A DNA stretch of 64,000 nucleotides from positions 744,001 through 808,000 of the forward strand of contig NZ_RQFO01000017.1 of NCBI RefSeq assembly GCF_004770045.1. The letters are read 5' to 3'. Origin of the DNA: Leptospira montravelensis (GTDB lineage: Bacteria; Spirochaetota; Leptospiria; Leptospirales; Leptospiraceae). How positions within the stretch are numbered: the first letter of the stretch is position 1; every line of letters starts with the position of its first letter. The translations under genes and the position numbers were made by a program. The notes below the pieces were generated by a model. The model had not been told where the DNA came from and did no database searches. It worked only from the letters and a program-made list of their open reading frames with translations. This document shows, piece after piece, positions 27,143 to 39,323 of the stretch.

Positions 27143-27334
27143 ATGGATTCCCCGTTTGATTTAGACTCTTCTCTATTTGCCACACAACCGGTTTTCAATG
27201 CTAATAAATATATAGTAGATTCAAGACCACTTTCCGAAGAAGAATTTAATCTTTCATTGAAACCTGACAATACTTCTATCTCCGTTGACTTAGTTAATAA
27301 AGAAATTTCATTCAACGCGAAGAAATATTTATAA
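27143..27334 (+). CDS. Small hypothetical protein
   Basis: A 63-residue frame with an AAAGGC stretch about 8 bases before ATG 27143. The product is acidic at the N-terminus (MDSPFDLDSSLFATQP) and ends SFNAKKYL. It is similar in size and acidity to an antitoxin and lies 13 bp before the next gene, so a two-gene unit is possible. No family was recognised. The gene may be spurious. Confidence 0.35.
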   Translation: MDSPFDLDSSLFATQPVFNANKYIVDSRPLSEEEFNLSLKPDNTSISVDLVNKEISFNAKKYL

Positions 27335-27347
27335 AATTTAAAGTTCT

Positions 27348-27935
27348 ATGAATGGTGATAGTAAACAAAAATTCAAAGAAAGGCTTTTAGAAATCTCAAG
27401 GGACATAATCCAAGATAGCCGCTTAGAGATTATCCCAGAAAATATTGATAAAGTATTTCAATATTATTTGCTATATAACCAAAAGACACACCATGAGATG
27501 AGCAAATCTGGAACACTCGTAGATTCTCATAAAATTGCCGCCTGTTTTTTATTTTCCATCATCAAAGCAAAGCCGTTATCTTTTACAATTACTGGTAAAA
27601 ATAAATCACCTGATGAATTTCCTAGTTTTAAAGAGCGTACGGCAAATGAAATGTTAGGTTTCATATTTGGCTTATATATACTAAAAATATTTATTGAAAA
27701 AGAAGCAAAAACACCAGAGGAAATGTTCATTGCTCAAAAAGATATAGAATTACCTTCTTGCAAAGAAAATACTCAATATACTCATCACTTTATTCAAATT
27801 ATTTCAAAAGAGAATATAGATATTGAACATAAGGAATTTAATCAGAATGTTATTTTTGTTTTCTCACATATTTATTTTCTTATAGAGAAATTTAGTTTTT
27901 ATTACTGGTTAAGTTTTTACAAAAAAAGTCCTTAA
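27348..27935 (+). CDS. Hypothetical helical protein at the edge of the R-M island
   Basis: The 195-residue product has no recognised domain. It looks mostly helical, with basic and aromatic segments (FQYYLLYNQKTHHEMSKSG, IYFLIEKFSFYYWLSFYK) and no signal peptide. His-rich spots (THHEMSK, QYTHHFI) could bind metal. It sits between glpF and hsdM in the same direction as the R-M genes, 286 bp upstream of hsdM. The ribosome-binding site is weak. It might be an accessory defence gene, but only position supports this. Confidence 0.5.
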   Translation: MNGDSKQKFKERLLEISRDIIQDSRLEIIPENIDKVFQYYLLYNQKTHHEMSKSGTLVDSHKIAACFLFSIIKAKPLSFTITGKNKSPDEFPSFKERTANEMLGFIFGLYILKIFIEKEAKTPEEMFIAQKDIELPSCKENTQYTHHFIQIISKENIDIEHKEFNQNVIFVFSHIYFLIEKFSFYYWLSFYKKSP

Positions 27936-28221
27936 CGATATTTCCCGCATAACCGCGACATCCCTTCGAGCTTAGATTTTTTACCTTCAATTTAACAACT
28001 AGTTCCATTTGCAGGATAACATTTTCATCAATTGAAGTAAAAGATTTCTTTTCTATCGAAAAAGGCTAATATTCAATGGCTTTCAGAAAGTATTTGTACG
28101 CATTCTCAGCATTTTTAAGCTTACAATGTCTAAGTGTGTTTTTAGAGAGCTTAAAAAGCACTTATTTAAAGAACTATATTATTTATATAAATATCAAACG
28201 GAACCCAACAGGAATCACCCA

Positions 28222-29763
28222 ATGACAGGAAGTCAACAAAGAGCCGCCCTACAAAGCCAAATCTGGAAAATCGCCAATGAAGTAAGAGGCGCCGTAGATG
28301 GTTGGGATTTTAAACAATACGTGCTAGGTGCTCTATTTTACCGCTTTATCAGCGAGAACTTTACTAGTTATATGGAAGGAGATGACGAAAACATCCAATA
28401 TGCGTCACTCGCAGATAAAAAGATTACGCAAGCGATCAAAGATGATGCCATCAAAACAAAAGGTTACTTTATTTATCCGAGCCAGCTTTTTGCCAATGTC
28501 GTAGCAAAAGCTGATAAAAATGAAAATCTAAATACAGAATTAGCTGAAATATTTAAAGCCATCGAAGCTTCCGCAGTTGGTTATCCTTCAGAAGATGATA
28601 TCAAAGGCCTATTTGCCGATTTTGACACTACAAGTAACCGTCTTGGGAACACAGTCGAAAACAAAAACAGTCGCCTAGCTGCTGTCCTGAAAGGGGTAGC
28701 TGGACTCGACTTTGGCGATTTTCACGGAAGCAAAATTGATCTATTTGGTGATGCGTATGAGTTTTTAATTTCCAATTATGCGGCCAACGCAGGTAAATCA
28801 GGTGGAGAATTTTTTACGCCTCAACATGTTTCCAAATTAATTGCGCGTCTTGCTATGCACAAACAAACGAGTGTTAACAAAATTTATGATCCTGCTTGTG
28901 GTTCTGGTTCTCTTTTACTTCAAGCAAAAAAACATTTTGATGAACATATCATTGAAGAAGGTTTTTTTGGTCAGGAAATCAACCATACTACTTACAACCT
29001 AGCGCGGATGAACATGTTTTTACATAACATCAACTATGATAAGTTTAATATCCAACTAGGGAATACTTTGATAAACCCTGAATTCAAAGAAGAAAAACCT
29101 TTCGATGCCATAGTTTCGAACCCGCCCTATTCGATTAATTGGATTGGTAGTGATGATCCTACTCTCATCAACGATGAACGGTTTGCGCCTGCAGGGGTTC
29201 TTGCTCCAAAATCCAAGGCAGACTTTGCCTTTGTTCTTCATGCACTTAGCTATTTGTCGAGTAAAGGCCGTGCGGCCATTGTATGTTTCCCTGGTATTTT
29301 TTACCGTGGTGGTGCGGAACAGAAAATCCGCCAGTATCTAGTCGATCACAACTATATAGAGACTGTGATTTCTCTGGCGCCTAACTTGTTTTATGGCACT
29401 ACGATCGCTGTCAATATTCTTGTTCTTTCCAAACACAAAAAAGATACCACTACCCAGTTTATCGATGCCAGTGGTTTGTTTAAAAAAGAAACTAATAACA
29501 ACACCCTCACCGATGAACATATTGATCAGATGATGCAGGCGTTTGATAAAAAAGAGGATCTTGAACATTTTGCAAAGTCTGTTCCAAATGAAAAGATCGC
29601 CGAAAATGATTATAATCTTTCAGTCAGTAATTATGTGGAAAGCAAAGACAATCGAGAGGTGATTGATATCACCAAGCTGAATGCTGAAATCAAAACAGCG
29701 GTAACAAAAATTGATAGGCTTCGTGCGGAAATTGATGTGATCGTAGCGGAAATTGAAACATGA
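28222..29763 (+). CDS. hsdM: Type I restriction-modification DNA methyltransferase HsdM
   Basis: HsdM methylates adenine in the target set by HsdS and forms the core of the R-M complex. From ATG 28222 (AGGAA 8 bases upstream) the protein has 513 residues. It begins with the N-terminal helical domain ([20 protein letters not shown]), followed by the SAM-binding motif [17 protein letters not shown] near residue 223 and the catalytic NPPYS near residue 300. The frame is open back to 28126, but those 32 residues do not look conserved. The stop overlaps the start of rhuM (ATGA). Confidence 0.95.
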   Translation: MTGSQQRAALQSQIWKIANEVRGAVDGWDFKQYVLGALFYRFISENFTSYMEGDDENIQYASLADKKITQAIKDDAIKTKGYFIYPSQLFANVVAKADKNENLNTELAEIFKAIEASAVGYPSEDDIKGLFADFDTTSNRLGNTVENKNSRLAAVLKGVAGLDFGDFHGSKIDLFGDAYEFLISNYAANAGKSGGEFFTPQHVSKLIARLAMHKQTSVNKIYDPACGSGSLLLQAKKHFDEHIIEEGFFGQEINHTTYNLARMNMFLHNINYDKFNIQLGNTLINPEFKEEKPFDAIVSNPPYSINWIGSDDPTLINDERFAPAGVLAPKSKADFAFVLHALSYLSSKGRAAIVCFPGIFYRGGAEQKIRQYLVDHNYIETVISLAPNLFYGTTIAVNILVLSKHKKDTTTQFIDASGLFKKETNNNTLTDEHIDQMMQAFDKKEDLEHFAKSVPNEKIAENDYNLSVSNYVESKDNREVIDITKLNAEIKTAVTKIDRLRAEIDVIVAEIET

Positions 29764-30775
29764 GTAAAGAACTTCAGTTTCTGATCTACAACACTCCCAA
29801 GGATGATGTTAAGGTCAATGTGGTGGTGCATGGCGAAACAATCTGGCTTACGCAAAAAGCAATGGCTGACTTGTTTGGTGTGCAAATCCCTGCCATCAAT
29901 AAACATCTAAAAAATATCTTCGATGAAGGGGAACTTGCCGAGGAAGTGGTTATTTCCAAAATGGAAACAACCACTGAGCATGGGGCAATCAAAGGGAAAA
30001 CCCAAACAAAAGAAACGAACTTCTATAATCTCGATGCCATTATCTCTGTTGGCTATCGTGTCAATTCTGCAAAGGCCACCCAGTTTCGAATTTGGGCGAC
30101 CAAAACCTTAAAGGAATTCATCCAAAAAGGTTTTGTTCTGGATGATGAACGTCTCAAACAAGGTTCTAATGCTTTTGGTAAGGATTATTTCCGCGAACTC
30201 CTTGATCGTGTTCGTTCCATCCGAGCAAGCGAAAGGCGTATTTGGCAACAGGTGACTGATATTTTTGCAGAATGTTCTATCGATTACACACCTAACTCGC
30301 AAATCACGAAAGACTTCTATGCAATGGTGCAAAATAAATTCCATTTCGCCATCGCAGGCCAAACCGCCGCCGAAATTGTTTTTCATAAAGCAGACCGAAA
30401 TGCAGAACATATGGGTCTCACGACCTGGAAAAACGCGCCTGGTGGACGTATTCTCAAATCGGATGTAACCACAGCAAAAAATTATCTCTCGGAAACAGAA
30501 ATCAAACGCTTAGAGCGAACGGTTTCTGGTTACTTTGATTATATAGAAGATTTGATAGAAAGGGAAAACACTTTCTCAATGGAAGATTTTGCAAATAGTA
30601 TCAATGAGTTTTTGGCCTTCCGAAAATATGAAATCTTGTCTGATAAAGGAAAAATTTCTAAACAACAAGCAGATAACAAAGCATCGCTGGAATACGATGC
30701 CTTTAACAAAACCCAAAAAATAGTTTCCGATTTTGACAAAGCAATCAAAGCCATCGAGAAGAAAGGAAACCAATC

Positions 30776-30779
<4 letters not shown>
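29760..30779 (+). CDS. RhuM-family protein within the hsd operon
   Basis: The 339-residue protein matches the RhuM (virulence) family: [20 protein letters not shown] and [19 protein letters not shown] form an N-terminal helix-turn-helix-like part. They are followed by [17 protein letters not shown] and [27 protein letters not shown], and by a C-terminal region with [14 protein letters not shown] [17 protein letters not shown]. Such genes are frequently inserted in type I R-M operons; their biochemical role is not established. It overlaps hsdM and hsdS by four bases each (ATGA), so translation is coupled across all three. Confidence 0.85.
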
Positions 30780-31987
<1,208 letters not shown>

Positions 31988-32012
31988 TGAATCAGGCTTT
32001 AAAAAATTCTCT

Positions 32013-32080
32013 TCCGCAGATTAAGAGGATTTTCGCAGATTCTTTTCTCAATCATCTTAATCTGTGTAATCTGTGGATCA
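32013..32080. repeat. CGCAGATT/AATCTGTG repeat before the GxxExxY gene
   Basis: Two copies of CGCAGATT (near 32015 and 32034) and two of AATCTGTG (near 32059 and 32068) are arranged as an imperfect inverted repeat. A related CAATCTGCGGATAA occurs at the end of the GxxExxY gene (about 32511-32524). Similar sequences often accompany GxxExxY genes in other bacteria (recollection, unverified). This suggests that the gene entered the operon together with its flanking repeat. Confidence 0.5.
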
Positions 32081-32087
32081 CTTTCTT

Positions 32088-32534
32088 ATGAATCATGAAA
32101 ATACTCTTCCACAGATAGATGCGGATTCTGATCAGAACGATAAAGAGACCTATTCCATTATTGGAGCCGCAATGAAGGTTCACCGGGAATTAGGGCATGG
32201 ATTTTTAGAAGCTGTATACCAAGAAGCACTTGCAATTGAGTTTTCCAGGCAAGACATTCCATACAAACGAGAGATGCATATTCCAATCACATATGCGGGC
32301 GTTAAACTACAAACCCATTATCAAGTTGATTTTTTATGTTATGATTATATTATAGTCGAACTCAAAGCTTTGGCTCGTCTAACGGGAAATGAAGTAGCGC
32401 AGGTTATTAATTATTTGAAAGCAACAAAACTACAAAAAGGTTTATTATTAAATTTTGGCACTTCAAGTTTAGAATATAAGCGCTTAGTGTTTAAGCTGGG
32501 TAATTCTGTGCAATCTGCGGATAACTTAACATGA
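32088..32534 (+). CDS. GxxExxY-family protein
   Basis: The 148-residue product has the family motif in [17 protein letters not shown] and a nuclease-like core ([18 protein letters not shown], with Asp and Glu-x-Lys as in PD-(D/E)XK folds). The frame extends to a GTG at 32073, but that lies inside the repeat, so ATG 32088 is preferred. It lies between hsdS and prrC in the R-M operon and overlaps prrC by four bases. The family function is unknown. Confidence 0.8.
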   Translation: MNHENTLPQIDADSDQNDKETYSIIGAAMKVHRELGHGFLEAVYQEALAIEFSRQDIPYKREMHIPITYAGVKLQTHYQVDFLCYDYIIVELKALARLTGNEVAQVINYLKATKLQKGLLLNFGTSSLEYKRLVFKLGNSVQSADNLT

Positions 32535-33700
32535 GTCACACACTTGCCGAAATTGCGCGGCAGCTAAAAGATAGCGATAAAAAGGTGCAGTTGATTTACG
32601 CTTTCAATGGAGTCGGAAAAACTCGTTTGTCACGAGAATTTAAACAGCTAATTGCTCCGAAATCGGAAACCGAGGAAGAGGAAACAGGGCCTTGGTTAGC
32701 GCGTGAAAAAATTCTATATTACAATGCCTTTACGGAAGATCTGTTTTATTGGGACAATGATTTAGAAAACGATTCGGAACCAAAGTTAAAGATACAGCCA
32801 AATACGTTTACGAATTGGATTATCAAAGACCAAGGGCAGGATCAAAAAATCATTGCTAATTTTCAGCGATATACTCATGAGAAATTAACTCCTCGGTTTA
32901 ACGAAGAATATATAACGACAGACAAAGACGGTCGAGAAATTACGGTAAAGGCAAATTCCGAAGTTACATTTTCAATGCAACGCGGAGATGATAGGGACAA
33001 TGACAAACTAAAAATTTCCAAAGGAGAAGAAAGTAATTTTGTTTGGAGTGTTTTTTTTACAATGCTCGCCCAAGTCATTAACGTATTAAATGTACCAGAA
33101 CCTACCGATCGAGATACTAACGATTTTGATGAATTAGAGTATGTATTTATTGATGATCCAGTTAGTTCATTGGACGAAAATCACTTGATCGAGTTAGCGG
33201 TTAATTTAGCTAGCTTAATCAAATCAAGTTTGTCGAAAGTTAAGTTTATTGTTACAACTCATAATCCTTTATTTTATAATGTTCTCTATAATGAACTTAG
33301 CAATAAAACCTGTTATTTTTTAGAAAGATATGAGGATGAAACCTTTGCTCTTTCGGAAAAGAAAGGTGACTCAAATAAAAGTTTTTCGTATCATTTATTT
33401 TTAAGACAAACAATTGAACAAGCAATTGTCGATAACCAGATACAAAAATACCATTTTACGCTTTTGCGCAATTTATATGAGAAAACTTCTAATTTTTTAG
33501 GTTATAGAGAATGGAAAGAGCTCCTGCCCAACGAAAAACAGTCTTACTACAATCGTATCATTCAATTTACGAGTCATTCCACATTATCCAATGAAGCTGT
33601 TGCAGAACCAAGTCTAGAAGAAAAGCAAATAGTCACATTTTTACTAAAACATTTGCTAACCAATTATGGATACTTTCAAGAGGAGACGCAAAATGGTTGA
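32531..33700 (+). CDS. prrC: PrrC-family anticodon nuclease
   Basis: PrrC is a latent tRNA-Lys anticodon nuclease kept silent by its partner type I R-M complex and released when phage inhibits that complex. The 389-residue length is close to E. coli PrrC (396). The N-terminal ATPase has [18 protein letters not shown] (P-loop Lys30-Thr31), an ABC-like signature ISKGEES (162-168), Walker [16 protein letters not shown] (204-218) and His244 in TTHNPLF. The C-terminal part has Arg313-x3-Glu317 and His349, with the same spacing as the Arg320-Glu324-His356 triad recalled for E. coli PrrC. It lies between hsdS and hsdR, as in the E. coli prr cassette. Its tRNA target is not shown. Confidence 0.9.
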   Translation: MSHTLAEIARQLKDSDKKVQLIYAFNGVGKTRLSREFKQLIAPKSETEEEETGPWLAREKILYYNAFTEDLFYWDNDLENDSEPKLKIQPNTFTNWIIKDQGQDQKIIANFQRYTHEKLTPRFNEEYITTDKDGREITVKANSEVTFSMQRGDDRDNDKLKISKGEESNFVWSVFFTMLAQVINVLNVPEPTDRDTNDFDELEYVFIDDPVSSLDENHLIELAVNLASLIKSSLSKVKFIVTTHNPLFYNVLYNELSNKTCYFLERYEDETFALSEKKGDSNKSFSYHLFLRQTIEQAIVDNQIQKYHFTLLRNLYEKTSNFLGYREWKELLPNEKQSYYNRIIQFTSHSTLSNEAVAEPSLEEKQIVTFLLKHLLTNYGYFQEETQNG

Positions 33701-36700
33701 TATTACTAAACCAATAGCAGAATCAAAAAATTTTATCATTCTGGATAAATACACCAGAGAATGGCAAACCCAAGAAAACTACCAGAGCGAAGCAGATCTG
33801 GAACGAGAACTCATTCAAGATCTGCATAATCAAGGTTATGATTTCCTTCCAGGGTTGAATACACCAGAGAAGATGCTTACCAATGTGCGCGAGCAGTTGC
33901 AAGCGTTAAATAAAATGCAGTTTTCCGATAGTGAGTGGATCCGCTTTGTCGATGAGTATTTGGATAAACCAAATGACAATAACGTGGATAAAACCCGCAA
34001 AATTCATGATAACTTCATTCATGACTTTGTGTTTGATGATGGTCATATTCAAAACATCTATCTACTGGATAAAAAAAATATCACACGCAATCAATTGCAG
34101 GTAATCAAACAATTTGAACAAACCGGATCCAATGCGAATCGGTATGATGTAACGATTCTGGTAAATGGATTGCCTTTAGTCCAAATCGAATTGAAAAAAC
34201 GTGGTGTTGCCATCAGGGAAGCATTCAACCAGGTACATCGCTACAGCAAAGAAAGTTTTAACAGCGAACATTCATTATACAAGTATTTACAATTGTTTGT
34301 CATCTCAAATGGTACAGACAGCCGATACTTTGCCAATACTACAAAACGAAACAAGAACAGTTTTGATTTTACGATGAATTGGGCGAAAGCCGATAACAGC
34401 CTCATCAAAGACTTAAAGGATTTTACTGCTACTTTTTTTCAAAAAAACACCCTACTCAATGTGCTTATCAACTATTCGGTGTTTGACGCAAGTGATACTT
34501 TGCTTGTTATGCGTCCTTACCAAATTGCGGCCACAGAACGGATTTTGTGGAAGATTAAAAGTTCAAACACAGCCAAAGACTGGAGTAAACCCGAAGGTGG
34601 CGGTTTTATCTGGCATACCACAGGTTCTGGAAAAACTCTCACTAGTTTTAAAGCGGCAAGACTCGCAACAGAATTGCCTTTCATCGATAAGGTGTTCTTT
34701 GTGGTGGATCGAAAAGATTTGGATTACCAAACCATGAAAGAATACCAGCGGTTTGCTCCAGATAGTGTCAATGGCTCTGATAGTACGGCGGGATTAAAAC
34801 TTAACCTCGACAAAGATGACAATAAAATCATAGTTACAACAATCCAAAAGTTGAATCACTTAATGAAAAGTGAATCCGACTTAGCTATTTATGAAAAACA
34901 TGTGGTATTTATTTTTGATGAATGCCACCGCTCGCAGTTCGGCGAAGCACAGAAAAATTTAAAGAAAAAGTTTAAAAAGTATTATCAGTTTGGTTTTACC
35001 GGAACACCTATTTTTGACCTAAATGCCCAAGGCGCAGAGACCACCATCGACGTGTTTGGAAGGGAATTACATTCTTATGTAATCACCGATGCCATCCGTG
35101 ATGAAAAAGTATTGAAGTTCAAAGTAGACTACAACGATGTGCGCCCGCAGTTTAAAGCAATTGAAAGCGAACAAGATGCTGTAAGACTTACAGCTGCCGA
35201 AAACAGAGAAGCCTTATTACACCCTGATCGCATACGGGAAATTTCTCAATATATACTAAACCACTTCCGCCAGAAAACCCATCGTTTATTAGCCAATTCT
35301 AAAGGCTTTAATGCTATGTTTGCTGTAAGTAGCATCGATGCTGCAAAAGCTTATTATGAAACCTTTCAACAATTACAAAAAGACAAAGATAAACCTCTGA
35401 AAGTAGCTTCAATCTTTTCTTTTGCCGCCAATGAAGAACAAATTGCAGTGGGTGAAATTTCTGATGAGAGTTTCGAAGTTTCCGCCATGAATAGTAGTGC
35501 CAAGGAATTCTTAACATCAGTAATAGATGATTACAATCTTCTGTTCAAAACAAATTTTAGATTAGATAGTAATGGGTTCCAAAATTATTATCGTGATCTT
35601 GCGCAACGAGTCATAAAGCAAGAAGTAGATTTACTGATAGTAGTTGGGATGTTCTTAACTGGTTTCGATGCTCCTGCTTTAAACACTTTATTTGTAGATA
35701 AGAATTTGCGTTACCACGGATTACTTCAAGCGTATTCACGCACCAATCGTATCTATGATGCGACCAAAACTTTTGGCAATATTGTTACCTTTCGAGATTT
35801 AGAAGATGCGACGAAAGCTGCCATCACTCTGTTTGGTGATAAAAATACTAAAAATGTCGTATTGGAAAAAAGTTATAAAGAATATATGGAAGGTTTCACC
35901 GATCTAGTTACTGGTGAAGCTCGACGTGGTTATAAAGATGTAGTAGCTGACCTGCAAAAGCACTTTCCAAATCCTGACGCAATTGAAAAAGAATCAGACA
36001 AAAAAGCTTTCGTAAAACTATTTGGCGAGTATTTACGAGTGGAGCATATCCTACAAAATTACGATGAATTCGCAAGCCTAAAGGCGTTACAAAACATCGA
36101 TCTTGAAGACCAAGAAGCAGTTGAATCTTTTAAAGCAAAACATTATTTAAATGATGAAGATATAGTAAAATTGCAAACGATTGAAATTCCGCCTGAACGA
36201 AAAATTCAGGATTATCGTTCTACATACAATGACATTCGCGATTGGCTCCGTCGTGAAAAAACAAGTTCTGAAAAAGAAAAATCCTCTATTGATTGGGATG
36301 ATGTAGTATTTGAAGTAGACCTTCTCAAATCACAAGAAATTAACTTAGATTATATTCTAGAATTGATTTTCGAAAATAACAAAAAGGTCAAAAACAAAGT
36401 AACTCTAATCGAAGATGTACGCCGTGTGATTCGTGCAAGCATCGGAAACCGTGCAAAAGAAAGTTTATTAGTTGATTTCATCAACCAGACTGATCTTGAA
36501 AAAATAGGTGATAAAGCTAGCATCATAGAAGCTTTTTTTGCATTTGCGCAAGAGGAACAAAAACGAGAAGCTGATGACTTAATAATAGCAGAGAAATTAA
36601 ATCAAGAAGCGGCGAAACGATATATTCTTACTTCATTAAAGCGTGAATACGCAAGCGATAATGGTACAGAGTTAAACGCAATTTTACCAAAAATGAGTCC

Positions 36701-36794
36701 CTTAAACCCAGATTACCTCAAAATAAAACAAAATGTTTTTCAGAAAATATCAGCATTTGTTGAGAAGTTTAAAGGTGTCGGCGGACAAATATAA
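33693..36794 (+). CDS. hsdR: Type I restriction enzyme HsdR
   Basis: HsdR is the ATP-dependent translocase and nuclease. From ATG 33693 (GAGGAG about 8 bases upstream) the protein has about 1033 residues. An N-terminal PD-(D/E)XK nuclease has Asp near 151 (YDVTIL) and Glu-x-Lys near 165 (VQIELKK). Next come the helicase motifs [11 protein letters not shown] near 310, [12 protein letters not shown] near 409 and [10 protein letters not shown] near 435, and later [16 protein letters not shown] and AYSRTNR. A C-terminal helical region follows. The frame also opens 27 bases earlier, but that start would overlap prrC by 35 bases and has no ribosome-binding site. It ends the operon. Confidence 0.95.
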   Translation: MVDITKPIAESKNFIILDKYTREWQTQENYQSEADLERELIQDLHNQGYDFLPGLNTPEKMLTNVREQLQALNKMQFSDSEWIRFVDEYLDKPNDNNVDKTRKIHDNFIHDFVFDDGHIQNIYLLDKKNITRNQLQVIKQFEQTGSNANRYDVTILVNGLPLVQIELKKRGVAIREAFNQVHRYSKESFNSEHSLYKYLQLFVISNGTDSRYFANTTKRNKNSFDFTMNWAKADNSLIKDLKDFTATFFQKNTLLNVLINYSVFDASDTLLVMRPYQIAATERILWKIKSSNTAKDWSKPEGGGFIWHTTGSGKTLTSFKAARLATELPFIDKVFFVVDRKDLDYQTMKEYQRFAPDSVNGSDSTAGLKLNLDKDDNKIIVTTIQKLNHLMKSESDLAIYEKHVVFIFDECHRSQFGEAQKNLKKKFKKYYQFGFTGTPIFDLNAQGAETTIDVFGRELHSYVITDAIRDEKVLKFKVDYNDVRPQFKAIESEQDAVRLTAAENREALLHPDRIREISQYILNHFRQKTHRLLANSKGFNAMFAVSSIDAAKAYYETFQQLQKDKDKPLKVASIFSFAANEEQIAVGEISDESFEVSAMNSSAKEFLTSVIDDYNLLFKTNFRLDSNGFQNYYRDLAQRVIKQEVDLLIVVGMFLTGFDAPALNTLFVDKNLRYHGLLQAYSRTNRIYDATKTFGNIVTFRDLEDATKAAITLFGDKNTKNVVLEKSYKEYMEGFTDLVTGEARRGYKDVVADLQKHFPNPDAIEKESDKKAFVKLFGEYLRVEHILQNYDEFASLKALQNIDLEDQEAVESFKAKHYLNDEDIVKLQTIEIPPERKIQDYRSTYNDIRDWLRREKTSSEKEKSSIDWDDVVFEVDLLKSQEINLDYILELIFENNKKVKNKVTLIEDVRRVIRASIGNRAKESLLVDFINQTDLEKIGDKASIIEAFFAFAQEEQKREADDLIIAEKLNQEAAKRYILTSLKREYASDNGTELNAILPKMSPLNPDYLKIKQNVFQKISAFVEKFKGVGGQI

Positions 36795-36811
36795 AACAGT
36801 GTAAAGCCATT

Positions 36812-36833
36812 GGATCAGGAGATGATCCTTTTT
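36812..36833 (+). terminator. Rho-independent terminator after hsdR
   Basis: GGATCA (36812-36817) and TGATCC (36823-36828) form a 6-bp stem around GGAGA, followed by TTTTT. It lies 18 bp past the hsdR stop and closes the R-M transcript. Confidence 0.75.
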
Positions 36834-37165
36834 GTCCTTGACCACAGACTAACGTCATCAATGAAACGATTCAATTAAAAAATATTACTGATCCAATTGG
36901 TTAATACTTTAAATTGTTTTTATGGTATCGGCAGGATTGTACCCACTAAACATGTTGGCGGTAATTTTGAAATAACAGAAAAAAAATACGTTTTCGAGCA
37001 TCCAACTGACTTTCGCAATCCACCTTCATACTGCAAAAAAATCGATAATCTTTAATCAGTTCGTTTATTTTTCCATTTTAACCAAAAAATAAATTCTTAA
37101 ATTTCTTTTTCCCTGCAACAAATCCGTTAGGTGACTGTTAATCAAATAAACCGGAATCCTAAAAA
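36834..37165 (+). other. Intergenic stretch with a possible gene remnant
   Basis: A frame without start codon runs from 36879 to a stop at 37047-37049 (about 56 residues, containing GRIVPTKHVGGNFEITEKK and VFEHPTDF). Its composition looks like coding sequence. It may be the tail of a lost gene at the island's right edge, or chance. Nothing else is seen here beyond the upstream region of the next gene. Confidence 0.2.
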
Positions 37166-37753
37166 ATGAAAAATAAACTTTTACTCGTTGCCTTACTCGC
37201 TCTCCCCTTTCTCGCAATTTTCGCTACAGAAACAGAAACTTTAGATACTTTTCGTGGAATCAATTTTTCTACAACGGAAGCGCAAAAAATAAAGGCTATG
37301 TCCATTTACATTCCTCAAGTGGCAAAGCGTTCTGACTCCACGCATCTGAAGGATAAATTTCCGATCACTTTCTTTAAGGCAGATTGCAGTCAGGAAACGG
37401 AATGTTTTTCATTATTAATTGCAGTGTCCGTCATTCCAGAATCTATCAAATCCTATGATACATTGGTGGAAGAATCAAAAGCTACTGATTTTATCAATCC
37501 ACCGTACGAAGTGAACAAATGGGTGGAACTTCTTTCCTTTAAAACCGAAAAAACAAAAATTCTAATGGGACCTGGTGAAATTCTCGGAACGAAGATTAAC
37601 GCTTTTTATTATATAAAAGAAACGAATGAAACTTATAGAGTTTCCATGAACTTAATCTATCATCCTAAGTTTCCAGAGGAAGAATGGAAAGATATCTTAA
37701 TGCATTCATTTCTGATTCTAAATAGCATACAAATTGAATCGATTGCAAAATGA
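37166..37753 (+). CDS. Hypothetical exported protein
   Basis: The 195-residue product begins with a typical signal peptide (LLLVALLALPFLAIFA, cleavage near ATET). The mature part is soluble, with two close cysteines (KADCSQETECFSLL) that may form a disulphide. No family was recognised. It is the first gene right of the R-M island and has its own upstream region. Confidence 0.6.
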   Translation: MKNKLLLVALLALPFLAIFATETETLDTFRGINFSTTEAQKIKAMSIYIPQVAKRSDSTHLKDKFPITFFKADCSQETECFSLLIAVSVIPESIKSYDTLVEESKATDFINPPYEVNKWVELLSFKTEKTKILMGPGEILGTKINAFYYIKETNETYRVSMNLIYHPKFPEEEWKDILMHSFLILNSIQIESIAK

Positions 37754-37909
37754 AAGTGGCAAATTAAAAAGCCACAGCTCTATACCGACGTTTCAATCTC
37801 CCAAAACGGATAAATGTTGAAACTTTTGAATCATTTATTTAAACCAAAGGAAAAATTTGAATTTTAATATTTACTTTCTTTCCCCTAACATCCAGTTTAG
37901 GACACAGAA

Positions 37910-38332
37910 ATGACTACCACCCCAAAACCACCAACTAACAATCTTATTTCGGCCGCTGCATCCATGAGCGACAGATACATAGCAATGATTTATGATGCGA
38001 TTTTTTTCCTGTTGCTTATCTTTGTTTCGGCAAAAATAATTTTATTCCTAAACGTAGATGGCCGCCTGGCCCAATACGTCTTCTTTGTTTTTCTCTTTTT
38101 ATACGATCCTTTATGTGTAAGTTTTTTTCGGGCTACGCCTGGACATTATATCAAAGGTTTAAGAGTTGTTTCAACAGATGCCAAAAACTTAAATTTATTC
38201 AAAAGTTTCATTCGTTATATTGCCAAAATCACTTTGGGGATATTATCTTTAATCACAATATTAGGATCTAAAAAACAAGCTGTACATGATAAACTAACGT
38301 CTTCTTATGTGGTGTATAAAAATAAATTGTAA
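37910..38332 (+). CDS. RDD-family membrane protein
   Basis: The 140-residue protein has an RDD-like first helix (AAASMSDRYIAMIYDAIFFLL; Asp and Arg around the helix), a second helix, the segment RATPGHYIKGLRVVSTD and a third helix ending DKLTSSYVVYK. RDD proteins are small membrane proteins of unclear role, some in Na+ or osmotic tolerance. It stands alone between two hypothetical exported proteins. Confidence 0.8.
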   Translation: MTTTPKPPTNNLISAAASMSDRYIAMIYDAIFFLLLIFVSAKIILFLNVDGRLAQYVFFVFLFLYDPLCVSFFRATPGHYIKGLRVVSTDAKNLNLFKSFIRYIAKITLGILSLITILGSKKQAVHDKLTSSYVVYKNKL

Positions 38333-38425
38333 TCAAATTACCACCATCTAACAATGACTGTTGTTATTGTATTCCAACTCGTTTTCTGCCAATATCACAA
38401 ATTCTCAAACTAAGGAGTAAACTTC

Positions 38426-39292
38426 ATGAAAAATCTAAAAACACTACTCATCGGACTCTTGATTTCTTTTTCGCCATTGTCCGCCGAAGATGATGTTCTT
38501 AAAAAAATTAACAATCTCAAATACCAAACGGGAAACGTAACCATCGGAGACAAACTTGCTACTGTCAAAGTTCCGAAAGGTTTTAAATTTTTGGACGCAA
38601 AACAAAGCCAATTTGTTTTACACGATGTCTGGGGGAACCCATTAAATGAAGGAATTCTAGGCATGCTTTTTAAAGCTGACCAGTCACCCATCAGCGACAA
38701 TTTTACTTATGCCATTTCCTATTCATTTTCAGAAGATGGATACGTAAGTGATTCTGATGCAAACGAAATTAACTATGATGATCTTTTAAAATCCATGAAA
38801 GAGGATATATCAGAAGGAAATGAAGATCGAAAAAAAGAAGGATACCCTACTTTAGAATTGATTGGTTGGGCCAATAAACCTTTCTATGATGCAAACAGCA
38901 AAAAACTTCATTGGGCTAAAGAAATTAAATTCGAGGGTGAAGAAGTTAATACTTTAAATTATAATATTCGTATCCTTGGAAGAAAGGGAATACTTGAATT
39001 AAATGCAATTTCCGATATCCAAAAACTAAACCTCGTCCAAAAAGATATTCCAGCCATTATCGCATCCACTGAGTTTAACGATGGGGAAAAATATGCGGAT
39101 TATTCACCAGGAGTTGATAAACTCGCAGCTTATGGAATTGGTGGACTGATTGCAGGAAAGGTATTAGCGAAAGCTGGTTTTTTTGCTTTGTTACTTAAAT
39201 TTTGGAAAATCATCGCAATTGGTGCTGTAGCAGCCTTAGGTGTTCTGAAAAAATTATTCACCAAAAAAGCAGATAATTCTTCAGTCGAATAA
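38426..39292 (+). CDS. DUF2167 exported membrane protein
   Basis: The 288-residue product has a signal peptide ending PLSA, and then a DUF2167-type domain (GNVTIGDKLATVKVPKGFKFL, FVLHDVWGNPLNEGILGML, YAISYSFSEDGYVSD). A C-terminal glycine/alanine-rich membrane segment follows (LAAYGIGGLIAGKVLAKAGF), and then a basic tail. An AAGGAG lies before ATG 38426. The family function is unknown. It is followed after 31 bp by the DJ-1-like gene. Confidence 0.8.
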   Translation: MKNLKTLLIGLLISFSPLSAEDDVLKKINNLKYQTGNVTIGDKLATVKVPKGFKFLDAKQSQFVLHDVWGNPLNEGILGMLFKADQSPISDNFTYAISYSFSEDGYVSDSDANEINYDDLLKSMKEDISEGNEDRKKEGYPTLELIGWANKPFYDANSKKLHWAKEIKFEGEEVNTLNYNIRILGRKGILELNAISDIQKLNLVQKDIPAIIASTEFNDGEKYADYSPGVDKLAAYGIGGLIAGKVLAKAGFFALLLKFWKIIAIGAVAALGVLKKLFTKKADNSSVE

Positions 39293-39323
39293 TCATTCAA
39301 ATGGTTCCAATTGATTTTTACAT

